Origin: an uncultured Polaribacter sp.
GTDB taxonomy: Bacteria; Bacteroidota; Bacteroidia; Flavobacteriales; Flavobacteriaceae
NCBI RefSeq assembly: GCF_947503855.1
Contig: NZ_CANNFF010000006.1
Coordinates: 62,001-126,000 of the forward strand
DNA: 64,000 nucleotides
Direction of reading: 5' to 3'
A program made the translations under genes and the position numbers. The notes beneath the pieces were generated by a model that had not been told where the DNA came from, ran no database searches, and worked only from the letters and a program-made list of their open reading frames with translations. Below are positions 43,763 through 52,435 of the stretch, piece by piece (the stretch's first letter is position 1; each line of letters opens with the position of its first letter).

Positions 43763-44620
43763 GTTTATTGGCGGTTCAATTGTTAATTTCAGTACAAAAC
43801 TGTCTTTTTTTCTGTTTATTTTAATTATTTCACAATCTATTATTTCTCCGTTTTTTAATCCGTAAGTATATTTTTTTGCTGTTGTTCTAAAGTTAGGATA
43901 AAACTCTTTTTTTATTGGTACTGTTGCTTTATGTTTCCCTAAAACGAAATATTCGGGTTTTCCACTTTCATTGATTGATACAGTAGTCTTTTGGATTGTG
44001 CCTATCAATTTTTCCATTTCTCCATTCCTCCATTTTCCTCGTTCAATATTGTCTCCAAGAACAGGCTGGTTGTTTTCATTATTCCCTTGGAATATAGTTT
44101 CAATTTCATCTCCAACTTTCCAGTTTTCGTAATCCGATTTATCTAAAAATGTTGATATATGAATCAAACCCAAAATTGAACCGCATTTCCAATTAAAGTG
44201 AAGACCTAAATCCACAAAAAAGCCATAATTTGTTTTCCTTAAGATTATTCCACAGTATTTAGAACACTTTTCTAAATTCATGTTTTTAAATTCTTGTTCT
44301 TTTGCGTCTATTTGGATTGAGATTGGATTTTCCTCGATTTGATAGATTTTTCCTGAAAAAAAATTACCAATTAATGAGTTTGAAGCGTTTCTCCAAAATT
44401 CGATCGATGGATATGACCAACCAAAATGGTTAAAAGAAACAAAAGCAAATAATCCACCAACCTTTACTAAAAAACCTTTGTCTTTCGGTTTAACGATTCG
44501 GAAAGTCAACTTTGTTTGATTTTTATAAGCCTCTTTGATATTCAGCAATAAATCTTGAAGATAATCTTTGTCGTTTTTCGAGTCAAGATAGTATTCAATA
44601 TTTTCTGCTGTTTTTCCCAA
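43760..44620 (-). CDS. S1-like RNA-binding domain protein, accessory gene
   Basis: A 286-residue soluble protein. Residues ~120-190 look like an S1/OB-fold domain (KYCGIILRKTNYGFFVDLGL, GLIHISTF, WKVGDEIETIF), and an OB-like stretch is also seen at ~35-75 (GFLVKVGGLFAFVSFNHFGW) and at the end (GEIIDCEIIKINRKKDSFVL). It probably binds RNA; no enzyme motif was found. The start is TTG (44620), as a TGA lies two codons upstream. Its DNA is a little richer in G and C than the neighbours, and an IS3 scar lies at its 3' end, so transfer is likely. The final codons may have been set by that junction. Confidence 0.7.
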   Translation of the reverse strand: MGKTAENIEYYLDSKNDKDYLQDLLLNIKEAYKNQTKLTFRIVKPKDKGFLVKVGGLFAFVSFNHFGWSYPSIEFWRNASNSLIGNFFSGKIYQIEENPISIQIDAKEQEFKNMNLEKCSKYCGIILRKTNYGFFVDLGLHFNWKCGSILGLIHISTFLDKSDYENWKVGDEIETIFQGNNENNQPVLGDNIERGKWRNGEMEKLIGTIQKTTVSINESGKPEYFVLGKHKATVPIKKEFYPNFRTTAKKYTYGLKNGEIIDCEIIKINRKKDSFVLKLTIEPPIN

Positions 44621-44648
44621 TGTTCAATGTTTTTTTCGTGTGTGTGGC

Positions 44649-44695
44649 AACTTAAGACGAATTATGACGTCGTTTTAATACTGAAACAAGTTCAG
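44649..44695 (+). repeat. Family B intergenic repeat, copy 2
   Basis: AACTTAA, CGAA, ATGACGTCGTTTTAAT (44664-44679), then TGAAACAAGTT recalls 8801-8850 in order and spacing, with one change in the 16-base core. It lies in the gap upstream of the S1-like gene. The right half holds a small stem CTGAA/TTCAG. Confidence 0.5.
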
Positions 44696-44767
44696 CACAA
44701 GTGATTTATATTCGGCTTTAAATAAATTACAGGTTTTTAAATTTAGAAACAAAATAAATTAAGTAGC

Positions 44768-46000
44768 TTAATACCAGCGTTTTTTCTTCTTTTTAGAAGC
44801 TGTAGATTTTCTACCTTTTTTATGTTTAGAAACAGTATTGGGTTGTTTTTTGGTGTGTTTTGGTTTTGCAATTGGGTAAGGATGGTCTGTAATTACTTTA
44901 ATCGGCTTTTCTAATAAAGCCTCTATGTTTTTGATGTAAGAATTTTCATCTGGAGAACAAAAAGAAAACGCAATACCCGATTTTCCTGCTCTACCAGTTC
45001 TACCAATTCTGTGTACATAGGTTTCAGCAACATTAGGAATATCAAAATTAATAATAGCATCTACATTGCTAACATCTATACCACGTGCAGCCACATCTGT
45101 AGCGATTAAAATATGTGCTTTTTTGCTTTTAAAATCTTCAATAGCTTTGTTTCTAATGGCCTGTGTTTTATCACCATGAATACTTATAGCATTATAACCA
45201 TTTTTAAGCAAGGTTTGTTCTAATTTATCTACACCAAACTTGGTACGTCTAAAAATGATAATTCGTCCATTAATGGTGTTTCTAAGTAAATGTAAACACA
45301 AGTCTGTTTTATTCTTTTTGGGTAAATAATATAGTAATTGTCCGATATTTTTAACAGTAGCTTGTTCTGGGTGAATCTCTATTTTTATTGGATTTTTTAG
45401 AATAATATCCGATAATTCTACAATTTTATTGGGCATGGTTGCAGAAAAAAGAAGCGTTTGTTTCTTTTTGGGGCATAAACTTTCAATTTTTTTAATGTCT
45501 TTAATAAAACCCATGTCTAGCATTAAATCTGCTTCGTCTAAAACAAAAATTTCTACAGTACTCAAATCAATATTTCCTTGCATTTGTAGGTCTATCAATC
45601 TACCAGGAGTTGCAATTAAAATATCTACGCCTTTTGCTAAAACTTCTTTTTGTGGTTCTAAAGAAACACCACCAAAAACAGCCGTTGCTTTTATAGCTGT
45701 ATATTTGCCAAAACTGTTGCAGTTTTCTAGAATTTGTATGGCCAATTCACGAGTTGGCGTAAGAATTAGCGATTTTATTTTTTTTACCTTTGTATCACTA
45801 TTTTGGGTTGATAGCAAATGTAAAATAGGCAATGCAAAGGCAGCTGTTTTTCCTGTACCTGTATTGGCAGTAACTACCACATTTTTCTTTTGTAAAACCA
45901 AAGGAATTGCCTTTTGTTGAACCAGTGTAGGTGTGTGAAAGCGCTGTTCTGCAACTGCTTTTAAAATAGATGGGTCTAAAGGGATTTCAGAAAACTGCAT
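44768..46000 (-). CDS. rhlE: DEAD-box RNA helicase (RhlE-like)
   Basis: A 410-residue ATP-dependent RNA helicase, probably acting in ribosome assembly or RNA decay. Q motif in FHTPTLVQQKAIP, Walker A ANTGTGKTAAFALP, PTRELAIQ, Walker B VLDEADLMLDMGF, SAT in LLFSATMP, then domain 2 with IIFRRTKFGVDKLEQ, ATDVAARGIDV and HRIGRTGRAG. A lysine-rich tail (KHKKGRKSTASKKKKKRWY) would hold RNA. RhlE is the closest label; the tail type varies in the family. Own -7 box at 46017-46024. Confidence 0.93.
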   Translation of the reverse strand: MQFSEIPLDPSILKAVAEQRFHTPTLVQQKAIPLVLQKKNVVVTANTGTGKTAAFALPILHLLSTQNSDTKVKKIKSLILTPTRELAIQILENCNSFGKYTAIKATAVFGGVSLEPQKEVLAKGVDILIATPGRLIDLQMQGNIDLSTVEIFVLDEADLMLDMGFIKDIKKIESLCPKKKQTLLFSATMPNKIVELSDIILKNPIKIEIHPEQATVKNIGQLLYYLPKKNKTDLCLHLLRNTINGRIIIFRRTKFGVDKLEQTLLKNGYNAISIHGDKTQAIRNKAIEDFKSKKAHILIATDVAARGIDVSNVDAIINFDIPNVAETYVHRIGRTGRAGKSGIAFSFCSPDENSYIKNIEALLEKPIKVITDHPYPIAKPKHTKKQPNTVSKHKKGRKSTASKKKKKRWY

Positions 46001-46016
46001 GTGTAATATTTTTAAA

Positions 46017-46024
46017 CAAAGGTA
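46017..46024 (-). promoter_or_regulatory. -7 box (TACCTTTG, minus strand) for rhlE
   Basis: Exact TAnnTTTG match, 16 bases before the ATG at 46000. Confidence 0.55.
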
Positions 46025-46061
46025 GTTTAAAAATATGCTGTGGTAGATTTTTTTCTAAAAA

Positions 46062-46709
46062 CTACAAATTCTTTACAAGCCAGTTTTTAACGCTGAAAAA
46101 ATTTTGTGGTGCAACTCCATGACCAACATTGTATTCAGAATATTCGTTTTTAAGCCCCAAGTTATCTAAAAAAGGTTTAGATTCTCTTGCCCAAGCAACA
46201 GGTAAAACTTGATCTACAGTTCCATGAGAGCAATAATATTCGGTTTTTATGTTAGAGGGCATTTCTGTAGGTAATAGTTCTTTATTAATGTAACCACTCA
46301 ATGCAATTACATATTGTACTTTATTTGGATAAAAAAAGCTTAAAGAATAACTTAAAATTGCACCTTGGCTAAAACCTAATAAAAAGGTTTTATCTGGATT
46401 TGTTTGGTATTTGGCTTGAATTTCATCAATAAAATCAGCAATTTTATGAATAGATTCTTTTGCTTCTTTTATATCAGAAAATTTCCCATTAATGTCATCA
46501 AAATTGATAGAATACCAAGCAAAACCACCAAAACCCATAGAGAGTGGTGCTTGGGCACTTACAATTAAAAATTCTTCTGGTAACTCTTCTGCAAACGAAA
46601 ATAAATCTTGCTCATTACTACCATAACCATGTAGTAAAATTAATAATGGTGTTTGTTCGGTTTTTATTTTGGGTTCTCTAACAATGTAGTGTAAATTACT
46701 CATACTCAT
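46062..46709 (-). CDS. Alpha/beta hydrolase (phospholipase/carboxylesterase family)
   Basis: A ~215-residue cytosolic esterase of the YpfH/carboxylesterase type. Oxyanion loop LILLHGYGSNEQDLFSFAEEL; nucleophile elbow LGFSQGAILSYSL (GFSQG); catalytic Asp in HGTVDQVLPVAWARE; catalytic His in YNVGHGVAPQNF. The substrate is unknown; acyl esters are usual. The frame stays open upstream, but homologues start near MSNLHYIVREP, so I use the ATG at 46709 (or 46703). Last gene of the BatA-dihydroorotase-DUF4870 operon, 10 bases after its neighbour. Confidence 0.88.
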   Translation of the reverse strand: MSMSNLHYIVREPKIKTEQTPLLILLHGYGSNEQDLFSFAEELPEEFLIVSAQAPLSMGFGGFAWYSINFDDINGKFSDIKEAKESIHKIADFIDEIQAKYQTNPDKTFLLGFSQGAILSYSLSFFYPNKVQYVIALSGYINKELLPTEMPSNIKTEYYCSHGTVDQVLPVAWARESKPFLDNLGLKNEYSEYNVGHGVAPQNFFSVKNWLVKNL

Positions 46710-46719
46710 AAAAGTGTAT

Positions 46720-47046
46720 TTAAATATTTCGAAACCATTCTTGAAATTTCTCTCCAAATAAAGGAACAAATTTTACTTCTTTTTGTAAAGCGCTAATAAA
46801 ACCTAGTGCAAAAAGTACTAAAACTCCAAATCTACCAATATTGCCTGCAAAAGTGCCAAAATAACCATACACAATAAATTTATTTGCAAAATATAAAATA
46901 TGTAAACCTAGGCTTTGCCTGATATGAAAACTTGCAAAATAATTGTTTTTGTGCCTGTTAGAAATATAAGTTATTACAAGTCCAATAATTGTTAAATAGC
47001 TAAAAACACCAATGTTTTTAGCTTGTTTATTTGTTTGGTTTTCCAA
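46720..47046 (-). CDS. DUF4870-type small membrane protein
   Basis: A 108-residue protein with about three membrane segments (NIGVFSYLTIIGLVITYI, FASFHIRQSLGLHILYFANK, FGVLVLFALGFISALQKEV). The block NNYFASFHIRQSLG is the mark of the DUF4870 / Tic20-like family of small membrane proteins. No function is known. The start is TTG (47046), 3 bases after the dihydroorotase-like stop at 47050. Confidence 0.85.
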   Translation of the reverse strand: MENQTNKQAKNIGVFSYLTIIGLVITYISNRHKNNYFASFHIRQSLGLHILYFANKFIVYGYFGTFAGNIGRFGVLVLFALGFISALQKEVKFVPLFGEKFQEWFRNI

Positions 47047-47049
47047 AGC

Positions 47050-48309
47050 TTATGCATTTAAAACCAATTGGTTGTTTGCAAAAATACCATAGGCTTTTCC
47101 TGTTAATTTTTTGTCTAAAAAAGCACTGTTTTTTGATGTTGATAGCATATGTTTCTTTGTAAAAGTGTACGATTCTTCTGGAGTAAAAAGTGATATTTCT
47201 GCTTTTTGACCTTCAGCAATTGAGATTGCTTTTAAACCAAAAATACTTCTTGGCTTGTGGGTAATGTTGTCTATAAAATCATCTAAAGCTAAAACAGAAT
47301 TGATAGCTCCAAATGCACTTTCTAAACCAATGGTTCCGTTTTTAGCTTCGCTAAATTCTACTTTTTTATGTTCGACGTCTATAGGATTGTGATCCGATGT
47401 AATTACATCAATAACACCAGATTTTATACCTTTTTGTAAGGCTTTACAGTCTTTATTTGTTCTTAAAGGCGGATTTGTTTTGTAATTGCTGTCAAAGCCA
47501 TGTAGCTCTTGGTCTGTAAGTGTTAAATGATGAGCGGCTACGCTACAAGTAACTTGTAAACCTTTCTTTTTGGCTTCTTTAATTAAATCTACAGATTTTG
47601 CACTAGAAATCGTTGGGATGTGCAATTTGCCTCCTGTATATTCTAGTAAAAATAAGTCTCTGGCAATTTGTATGTGTTCTGCTAAAGCAGGTGTACCTTT
47701 TAAGCCTAACTTTGTGCTGTTTTCACCTTCGTGTGCAATGCCCTCTCCAGCAATGGCTTTGTTTTTTGGGAAACTCAAGACCAATCCATCAAAATTCTGA
47801 GCATACAATAAGGCAATTTTCATTAAATTATCATTGCTTATCGGTTTGTTATAGTCAGAAAAAGCAATAGCTCCAGATTGTTGCATATCATACAATTCTG
47901 CCATTTCTATACCTTTACTTTCTTTTGTTAAAGCAGCAATAGGATATAACTTTGTAGCAAAACCTTGGGCTTTGTTTATTAAAAACTCTACACCAGATTT
48001 GTTGTCAATCACAGGGTTAGAATTCGCATTTACTGCAACAGCTGTAAAACCACTTTTTGCAGCTACTGTTAAACCATTTTTTATGGTTTCTCGTTCTTCA
48101 AAACCAGGTTCTCCAAAAGAAACACTGGTATCAAACCATCCACATGAAACATGTAGGTTTTCTTTTTCAACAAGTTGATAATCTTTCTTGTAGGGTAGGT
48201 TATCTGCAATTTGTGTGATTGTTCCATCAGTAATTAAAATGTCTTTAGTTTGTTGATGAAATGGGCTAGAAGTATCTATAATTTTTGCCGATTTTATAAG
48301 CGTAATCAT
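47050..48309 (-). CDS. Dihydroorotase homologue lacking canonical metal ligands
   Basis: A 419-residue amidohydrolase-fold protein aligned with dihydroorotase (pyrimidine synthesis). Known DHOases open the metal site with DxHxHxR; here the same place reads D60-T-S-V-S-F-G (WFDTSVSFGEPG), so both histidines and the substrate arginine are replaced. The usual HxSH region reads LHIPTISS, and the catalytic TDHAPH site reads TSDHNPIDVEHKK. CSVAAHHLTLTD and NPPLRTNKDCKAL remain. It may be a non-catalytic PyrC-like partner, as in some ATCase complexes, or have a new activity. Its ATG overlaps the stop of the BatA-like gene (ATGA). Confidence 0.85.
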   Translation of the reverse strand: MITLIKSAKIIDTSSPFHQQTKDILITDGTITQIADNLPYKKDYQLVEKENLHVSCGWFDTSVSFGEPGFEERETIKNGLTVAAKSGFTAVAVNANSNPVIDNKSGVEFLINKAQGFATKLYPIAALTKESKGIEMAELYDMQQSGAIAFSDYNKPISNDNLMKIALLYAQNFDGLVLSFPKNKAIAGEGIAHEGENSTKLGLKGTPALAEHIQIARDLFLLEYTGGKLHIPTISSAKSVDLIKEAKKKGLQVTCSVAAHHLTLTDQELHGFDSNYKTNPPLRTNKDCKALQKGIKSGVIDVITSDHNPIDVEHKKVEFSEAKNGTIGLESAFGAINSVLALDDFIDNITHKPRSIFGLKAISIAEGQKAEISLFTPEESYTFTKKHMLSTSKNSAFLDKKLTGKAYGIFANNQLVLNA

Positions 48310-50246
48310 GGTTTATAGAATTTTAAAATCAAAATTTCTAACAACAAAGATACAATTGCCAAAGCTAAAAACCATTTCCATAGCCAATGAACTTCGTTAT
48401 TTTTATTAATTTCGTTGAAAACTTCTTTAATAGAGCTAGAAATTGTAATGTTTTTGTTGTTTTCTGATAGGGTGTTGAGGTCTAAAAAGTTTAATAAACT
48501 TTCTTCTTTAGGATAGTTGAAAGCAATATTCTGTATTTTTTTATTACCTTTTAAAATGCTGTAAAAACCTGCTGTTGTTGGTTGTTCTTTGGTTTTTAAT
48601 ATAACTTTATTTTGGTAATTTTGTTGAAGTGGAATTAAAGATGTGTTGTTATTCGCAATTTTTAAAATGGCATCTTTACCTAAAGAGGTTTCAATTTCTA
48701 TGGTATTTTCTTGGTCTATCGTGTATGCTAGCTTAGGGTATTGAAAACTCAATATACCAAAATTGTAAAAAACAGGGACAATTAATGGTGATTTTAAAAA
48801 ATTACTATTGCTCTTGTTTAAAGCGCTTGCAACATAATAGGTTTTGTTATTTCTTAATTGAGTGATAAAATCTGTATTATTTTCAAAAGAAACAATTTTA
48901 GAGTTTGCGCCTAAAATAGGGTAATAACTATATACTTTTGGATATTGAAAATTAGTAACCTTATTTAAAAAAACATTTTTAAAAATAGGGTGTTTATAGT
49001 TAATAGTTGTAATTTTTAAGGTGTCTATCTTTTTTGGTTCAATTTTACCCAAATTTAAATTTCTTAAAAATAGATTGTAAGAATTTAAGTCGATTTTTTT
49101 ACGGGGTATAATTACAATGCTACCTCCATTTTTAGAAAATGTAACCAAGCTTTTTAGTAAAATTTCTGGGATATTTTCTAACTCATTTAGAATAATTAAT
49201 TGTTGTTCTTGTATGGTGTTATAATTGATATTTTGTAATGCAGTTTTTGTGAATTCAAATTCGTTTTCTGTAAAAATTTTTGCTAAAAAATTCGCCTCAT
49301 TTCCAATAGTTAAAACTCGTATTTTTTGGTTGTTGTTTAGAGTGAAAAAATAGGTGTTATCAAAAGTAAAAGTATCGTTAAAAGTTAGTGTTAATTTTCC
49401 TAAAAATTCTTTCGTATTTTGAATGGTGAATTGTATGGTTTTTTTAGTGTCTTTTAGAATAGGAAAGGACTGCTTACTCAATAAGATGTCTTTGTTAAAA
49501 ATAGCAATTGGCACATTGTCTTTTGCAGCACCTTGATTTTTAACTACCACATTTACTGTAAAATTTGTACTGTTTTTATTGCTTATGAAAACACTATCTA
49601 TAGAAAGGTTATTTTTTTGTGATGCTTGCAGTTTTATAGCGTTAAAATCAGGTGTTACATTTGTGAATTTAAAATTGTAATTAGATTGAAAATCAGATAT
49701 TAAAATGTTTTTATTTGAAGTATTTGTTTTATTTTTTTTTTCTTGATTAATTTTTAATAAAACCGTTTCTAAAGATAGTTTTTTAGGTGTGTTTTGGATG
49801 TTTAAAAGTATTTCTTTTAAATCAGATTTACTAATATTTTTATAAAAATCTGAATTTGTTAGTAAAGAAAATTCACTTTTATCATTTGCATGTTCTATAA
49901 TTTCTTGAGCTGCTATTTTTAATAAATTCCCTTTTTCTCCATTGGTATTTGTGCTTAAAGAATTGTCTAAATATATAAAATTATGTTGTTTTTTATTGAT
50001 GTTTTTATTGCTGAAATAAGGTTGCGAAAAAGCAAAAATTATCGCTAAAAATAATAGCAATCTACTTGCTAAAATTAACCACTTTTTTATACGAGAACTT
50101 TTACGAGTTTGCTGTTGCAATTTTTGTAAAAACTCAACATTTGTAAATGGTATTTTAACAAACTTTTGTAGCTGAAAAAGATGTACCAAAATAGGTATAA
50201 TTAACAGTGCTAAAAAGTATAAAATTTCTGGATTTCTAAATTGCAT
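48306..50246 (-). CDS. BatA-type membrane protein with von Willebrand-like domain
   Basis: A 646-residue protein. BatA N-terminal domain (1-~80) with two membrane helices (ILYFLALLIIPILVHLFQL; WLILASRLLLFLAIIFAFS) and the RKSSRIKKW linker; the following ~100 residues (NFIYLDNSLSTNTNGEKGNLL) look like a reduced vWA domain; a long beta-rich region and an amidotransferase-like part (IIILNELENIPEILL, NGGSIVIIPRK) follow; a last membrane helix (KWFLALAIVSLLLEILILKF) is at the C-terminus. First gene of a four-gene operon with the dihydroorotase homologue (4-base overlap). Its role is unclear; Bat proteins elsewhere are tied to envelope stress. Confidence 0.88.
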   Translation of the reverse strand: MQFRNPEILYFLALLIIPILVHLFQLQKFVKIPFTNVEFLQKLQQQTRKSSRIKKWLILASRLLLFLAIIFAFSQPYFSNKNINKKQHNFIYLDNSLSTNTNGEKGNLLKIAAQEIIEHANDKSEFSLLTNSDFYKNISKSDLKEILLNIQNTPKKLSLETVLLKINQEKKNKTNTSNKNILISDFQSNYNFKFTNVTPDFNAIKLQASQKNNLSIDSVFISNKNSTNFTVNVVVKNQGAAKDNVPIAIFNKDILLSKQSFPILKDTKKTIQFTIQNTKEFLGKLTLTFNDTFTFDNTYFFTLNNNQKIRVLTIGNEANFLAKIFTENEFEFTKTALQNINYNTIQEQQLIILNELENIPEILLKSLVTFSKNGGSIVIIPRKKIDLNSYNLFLRNLNLGKIEPKKIDTLKITTINYKHPIFKNVFLNKVTNFQYPKVYSYYPILGANSKIVSFENNTDFITQLRNNKTYYVASALNKSNSNFLKSPLIVPVFYNFGILSFQYPKLAYTIDQENTIEIETSLGKDAILKIANNNTSLIPLQQNYQNKVILKTKEQPTTAGFYSILKGNKKIQNIAFNYPKEESLLNFLDLNTLSENNKNITISSSIKEVFNEINKNNEVHWLWKWFLALAIVSLLLEILILKFYKP

Positions 50247-50319
50247 TTAATTTTTTCAAAGATTGTTTCTACGAATTTATTACAAAAAAAAGGATTTAGA
50301 AATGGTTGTTAACTTCTAA

Positions 50320-51084
50320 TTAAAACTTTTCGAAAACACCTAAGCCAAATAATGCAAAATCGTATTTTACAGGATCGTTTTTATCTAACTTTCTAAGATT
50401 TTTATCTAATTCTGCAACAGCTTTCCAATCGTTTTGTTTTCTAAGTAGTAATTTTAATTTTCTGGCTACATTACCAGAATGCACGTCTAAAGGACAAGAT
50501 AAATGTGCAGGATTATGTGTTTTCCAGATTCCGAAATCTACTCCTGCAGCATCATTTCTAACCACCCAGCGTAAAAACATATTTATACGCTTTGCAGCAG
50601 AGTTTTTTAAAGGATCTGAAACATGTTTTTGTGTTCTTTGTTGATGTTTTACCTCAAAAAACACTTTTTTAAAATGATTGATAGCAGTTTGATAGGTTTT
50701 AGAGTTGTCTTTTATGGCAAGTATATTTTCTAAGCCATTATATTGGTTGTAAATGTGTTTTAAAGATATTATAAACTGCTGAAAATCGATATAATTAAAG
50801 GTTCTATGTACAAAACTCTCAAATATTTTTAAATCTGATTCTTGATGATTGATAATAAAATCAAAAGGCGAATTGTCTAACAAATCCATCATTTTTAAGG
50901 CATTTTTAATTATCATGGTTCTATTACCCCAAGAAATGGTGGCTGTTAAAAAACCTGCTATTTCAATATCTTCCTTTTTAGAAAATAAATGTGGAATTTG
51001 AATTGGATCTGACTCAATAAATTTTGGGTTGTTATACAAAACAACTTTGTTGTCTAAAAAGTCTTTTAATTCCGTTTTTTTCAT
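50320..51084 (-). CDS. TIGR02757 family protein (DUF2400)
   Basis: A 254-residue soluble protein of the TIGR02757 family. Marks: KDFLDNKVVLYNNPKFIESD at the start, AGFLTATISWGNRTMIIKNA, RTFNYIDFQQFI, RINMFLRWVVRND, and the conserved CPLDVHSGNVARKLKLLLRKQND near the end. The last part recalls helix-hairpin-helix DNA glycosylases (HSGNVAR), but no function is proven. Ends ALFGLGVFEKF. It follows the CPBP gene by one base, so they form an operon. Confidence 0.9.
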   Translation of the reverse strand: MKKTELKDFLDNKVVLYNNPKFIESDPIQIPHLFSKKEDIEIAGFLTATISWGNRTMIIKNALKMMDLLDNSPFDFIINHQESDLKIFESFVHRTFNYIDFQQFIISLKHIYNQYNGLENILAIKDNSKTYQTAINHFKKVFFEVKHQQRTQKHVSDPLKNSAAKRINMFLRWVVRNDAAGVDFGIWKTHNPAHLSCPLDVHSGNVARKLKLLLRKQNDWKAVAELDKNLRKLDKNDPVKYDFALFGLGVFEKF

Positions 51085-51085
51085 T

Positions 51086-51634
51086 TTAAAAATCTGATAT
51101 AAAGCCTATAAGTATAAAAAATAAATTATAACTACCATGCAAAAGCATAGACCATTGTAAACCAAAACGTACTCTTATATAGCCAAAATAAGCACCTACT
51201 AGGGTTTGTGGTAATACTAAAATAGGTGCTAAAAGTAGCACATTAGTTGTTATATCAAAATTTGTTAAATGTACTAAACCAAAGGCTAGGGTAAAAAAGT
51301 AAAAACCAATCTTAAAAGTTTTTGGTTTTTTAAAAGAAGTTAACGGGCCTCTAAAAATTAATTCCTCTATAATAGGTATTGCCATTGAAGCTAAAGCAAT
51401 TATTTGTAGTTTGCTCATTTCTTTAAAAAGTTCTTCTACTTTATGGTTTTCTAAGTTTATCCAGTTTAGTTGTTCAAAAAGTGCAAAAACAGGAGAAATT
51501 ACGATGCTAGTTATGATGCTAATCATTAAAATATGTAAATATATTTTAAAACGATATTTTAAATCTGAATTTTGATCTTGATTTAAAATAGGATTTTTTA
51601 GGTAGGCAATTAGTGCTGTAAATGTTGTTTTCAT
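51086..51634 (-). CDS. CPBP family intramembrane metalloprotease
   Basis: A 182-residue protein with four to five membrane helices and the Abi/CPBP motifs EELIFRGPL (EExxxR), FGLVHLTN (FxxxH) and LLHGSYNLFF (HxxxN-type). These make the active site of the Rce1-like prenyl-peptidase family. In bacteria the role is often unknown; some act in immunity to bacteriocins. No toxin gene is nearby. It lies one base upstream of the TIGR02757 gene. Confidence 0.88.
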   Translation of the reverse strand: MKTTFTALIAYLKNPILNQDQNSDLKYRFKIYLHILMISIITSIVISPVFALFEQLNWINLENHKVEELFKEMSKLQIIALASMAIPIIEELIFRGPLTSFKKPKTFKIGFYFFTLAFGLVHLTNFDITTNVLLLAPILVLPQTLVGAYFGYIRVRFGLQWSMLLHGSYNLFFILIGFISDF

Positions 51635-51683
51635 TGCAAATGTTTATATTGTTGTTGTATAAAAATAATAGTTGTTAGAGTGT

Positions 51684-52343
51684 TTAAATAATTTTACCAT
51701 CTTTCATGGTTAGTGTTCTGTCTGCCATTTTAGCCAACTCTTTGTTATGAGTAACCAAAACAAATGTTTGACCAAATTTATCGCGAAGCTTAAAAAAAAG
51801 TTCGTGTAAATTTTTGGCAGATTCACTGTCTAGATTTCCACTGGGTTCATCTGCTAAAATTACAGACGGATTGTTAATTAAAGCTCTTGCAACAGCAACT
51901 CTTTGCTGTTCTCCACCAGAAAGTTCGTTCGGTTTATGGTTTATTCTATGAGATAATCCTAAAAAAGCCAACAATTCTTTAGCTTTCTCTTCTGCTTCTT
52001 TTTTTGATTTTTTTGCTATAAATGCAGGTATACAAACATTTTCTAAAGCTGTAAATTCTGGTAATAGTTGATGAAATTGAAAAATAAACCCAATATGGTT
52101 GTTTCTAAAAGAGGATAATTCTTTGTCAGATAGATCTTTTAAAGAAATGCTATTTACAGAAAGCTGAAAATCTTGCTCTTTAAGGGGCTTGTCTAAGGTG
52201 CCAATAATTTGTAAAAGAGTTGTTTTACCAGCACCAGAAGGACCTACAATAGCAACAATTTCGCCTTTTTCTATTTGTAAATCTACTCCTTTTAATACTT
52301 CTACATCACCATAATATTTGTGAATATTTTTACTAACAATCAT
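51684..52343 (-). CDS. ABC transporter ATP-binding protein (LolD-like)
   Basis: A 219-residue ATPase of the LolD/MacB/FtsE group. Walker [17 protein letters not shown]-loop [18 protein letters not shown], signature [15 protein letters not shown], Walker [13 protein letters not shown], and switch VTHNKEL. In LolD the same group releases lipoproteins to LolA. No permease is adjacent; the FtsX/LolE-like permease at 22719-23954 is a candidate partner. It ends 49 bases before the CPBP gene on the same strand. Confidence 0.9.
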   Translation of the reverse strand: MIVSKNIHKYYGDVEVLKGVDLQIEKGEIVAIVGPSGAGKTTLLQIIGTLDKPLKEQDFQLSVNSISLKDLSDKELSSFRNNHIGFIFQFHQLLPEFTALENVCIPAFIAKKSKKEAEEKAKELLAFLGLSHRINHKPNELSGGEQQRVAVARALINNPSVILADEPSGNLDSESAKNLHELFFKLRDKFGQTFVLVTHNKELAKMADRTLTMKDGKII

Positions 52344-52435
52344 TGTTTTTGAATTTCAAACGAAAATATAAAAAAGAAATCAGAAACGCGTTGGCATTTA
52401 TGATTTCAAATTCAAATTAATTTATAAAAAATGTT

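Noticed and set aside
45429..45920. Open frame of 163 codons on the plus strand
   Set aside because: It is a shadow of the rhlE helicase gene on the other strand.
51086..51634. CPBP protease as bacteriocin immunity system
   Set aside because: No precursor peptide or leader motif lies nearby; the neighbours are housekeeping-type genes.
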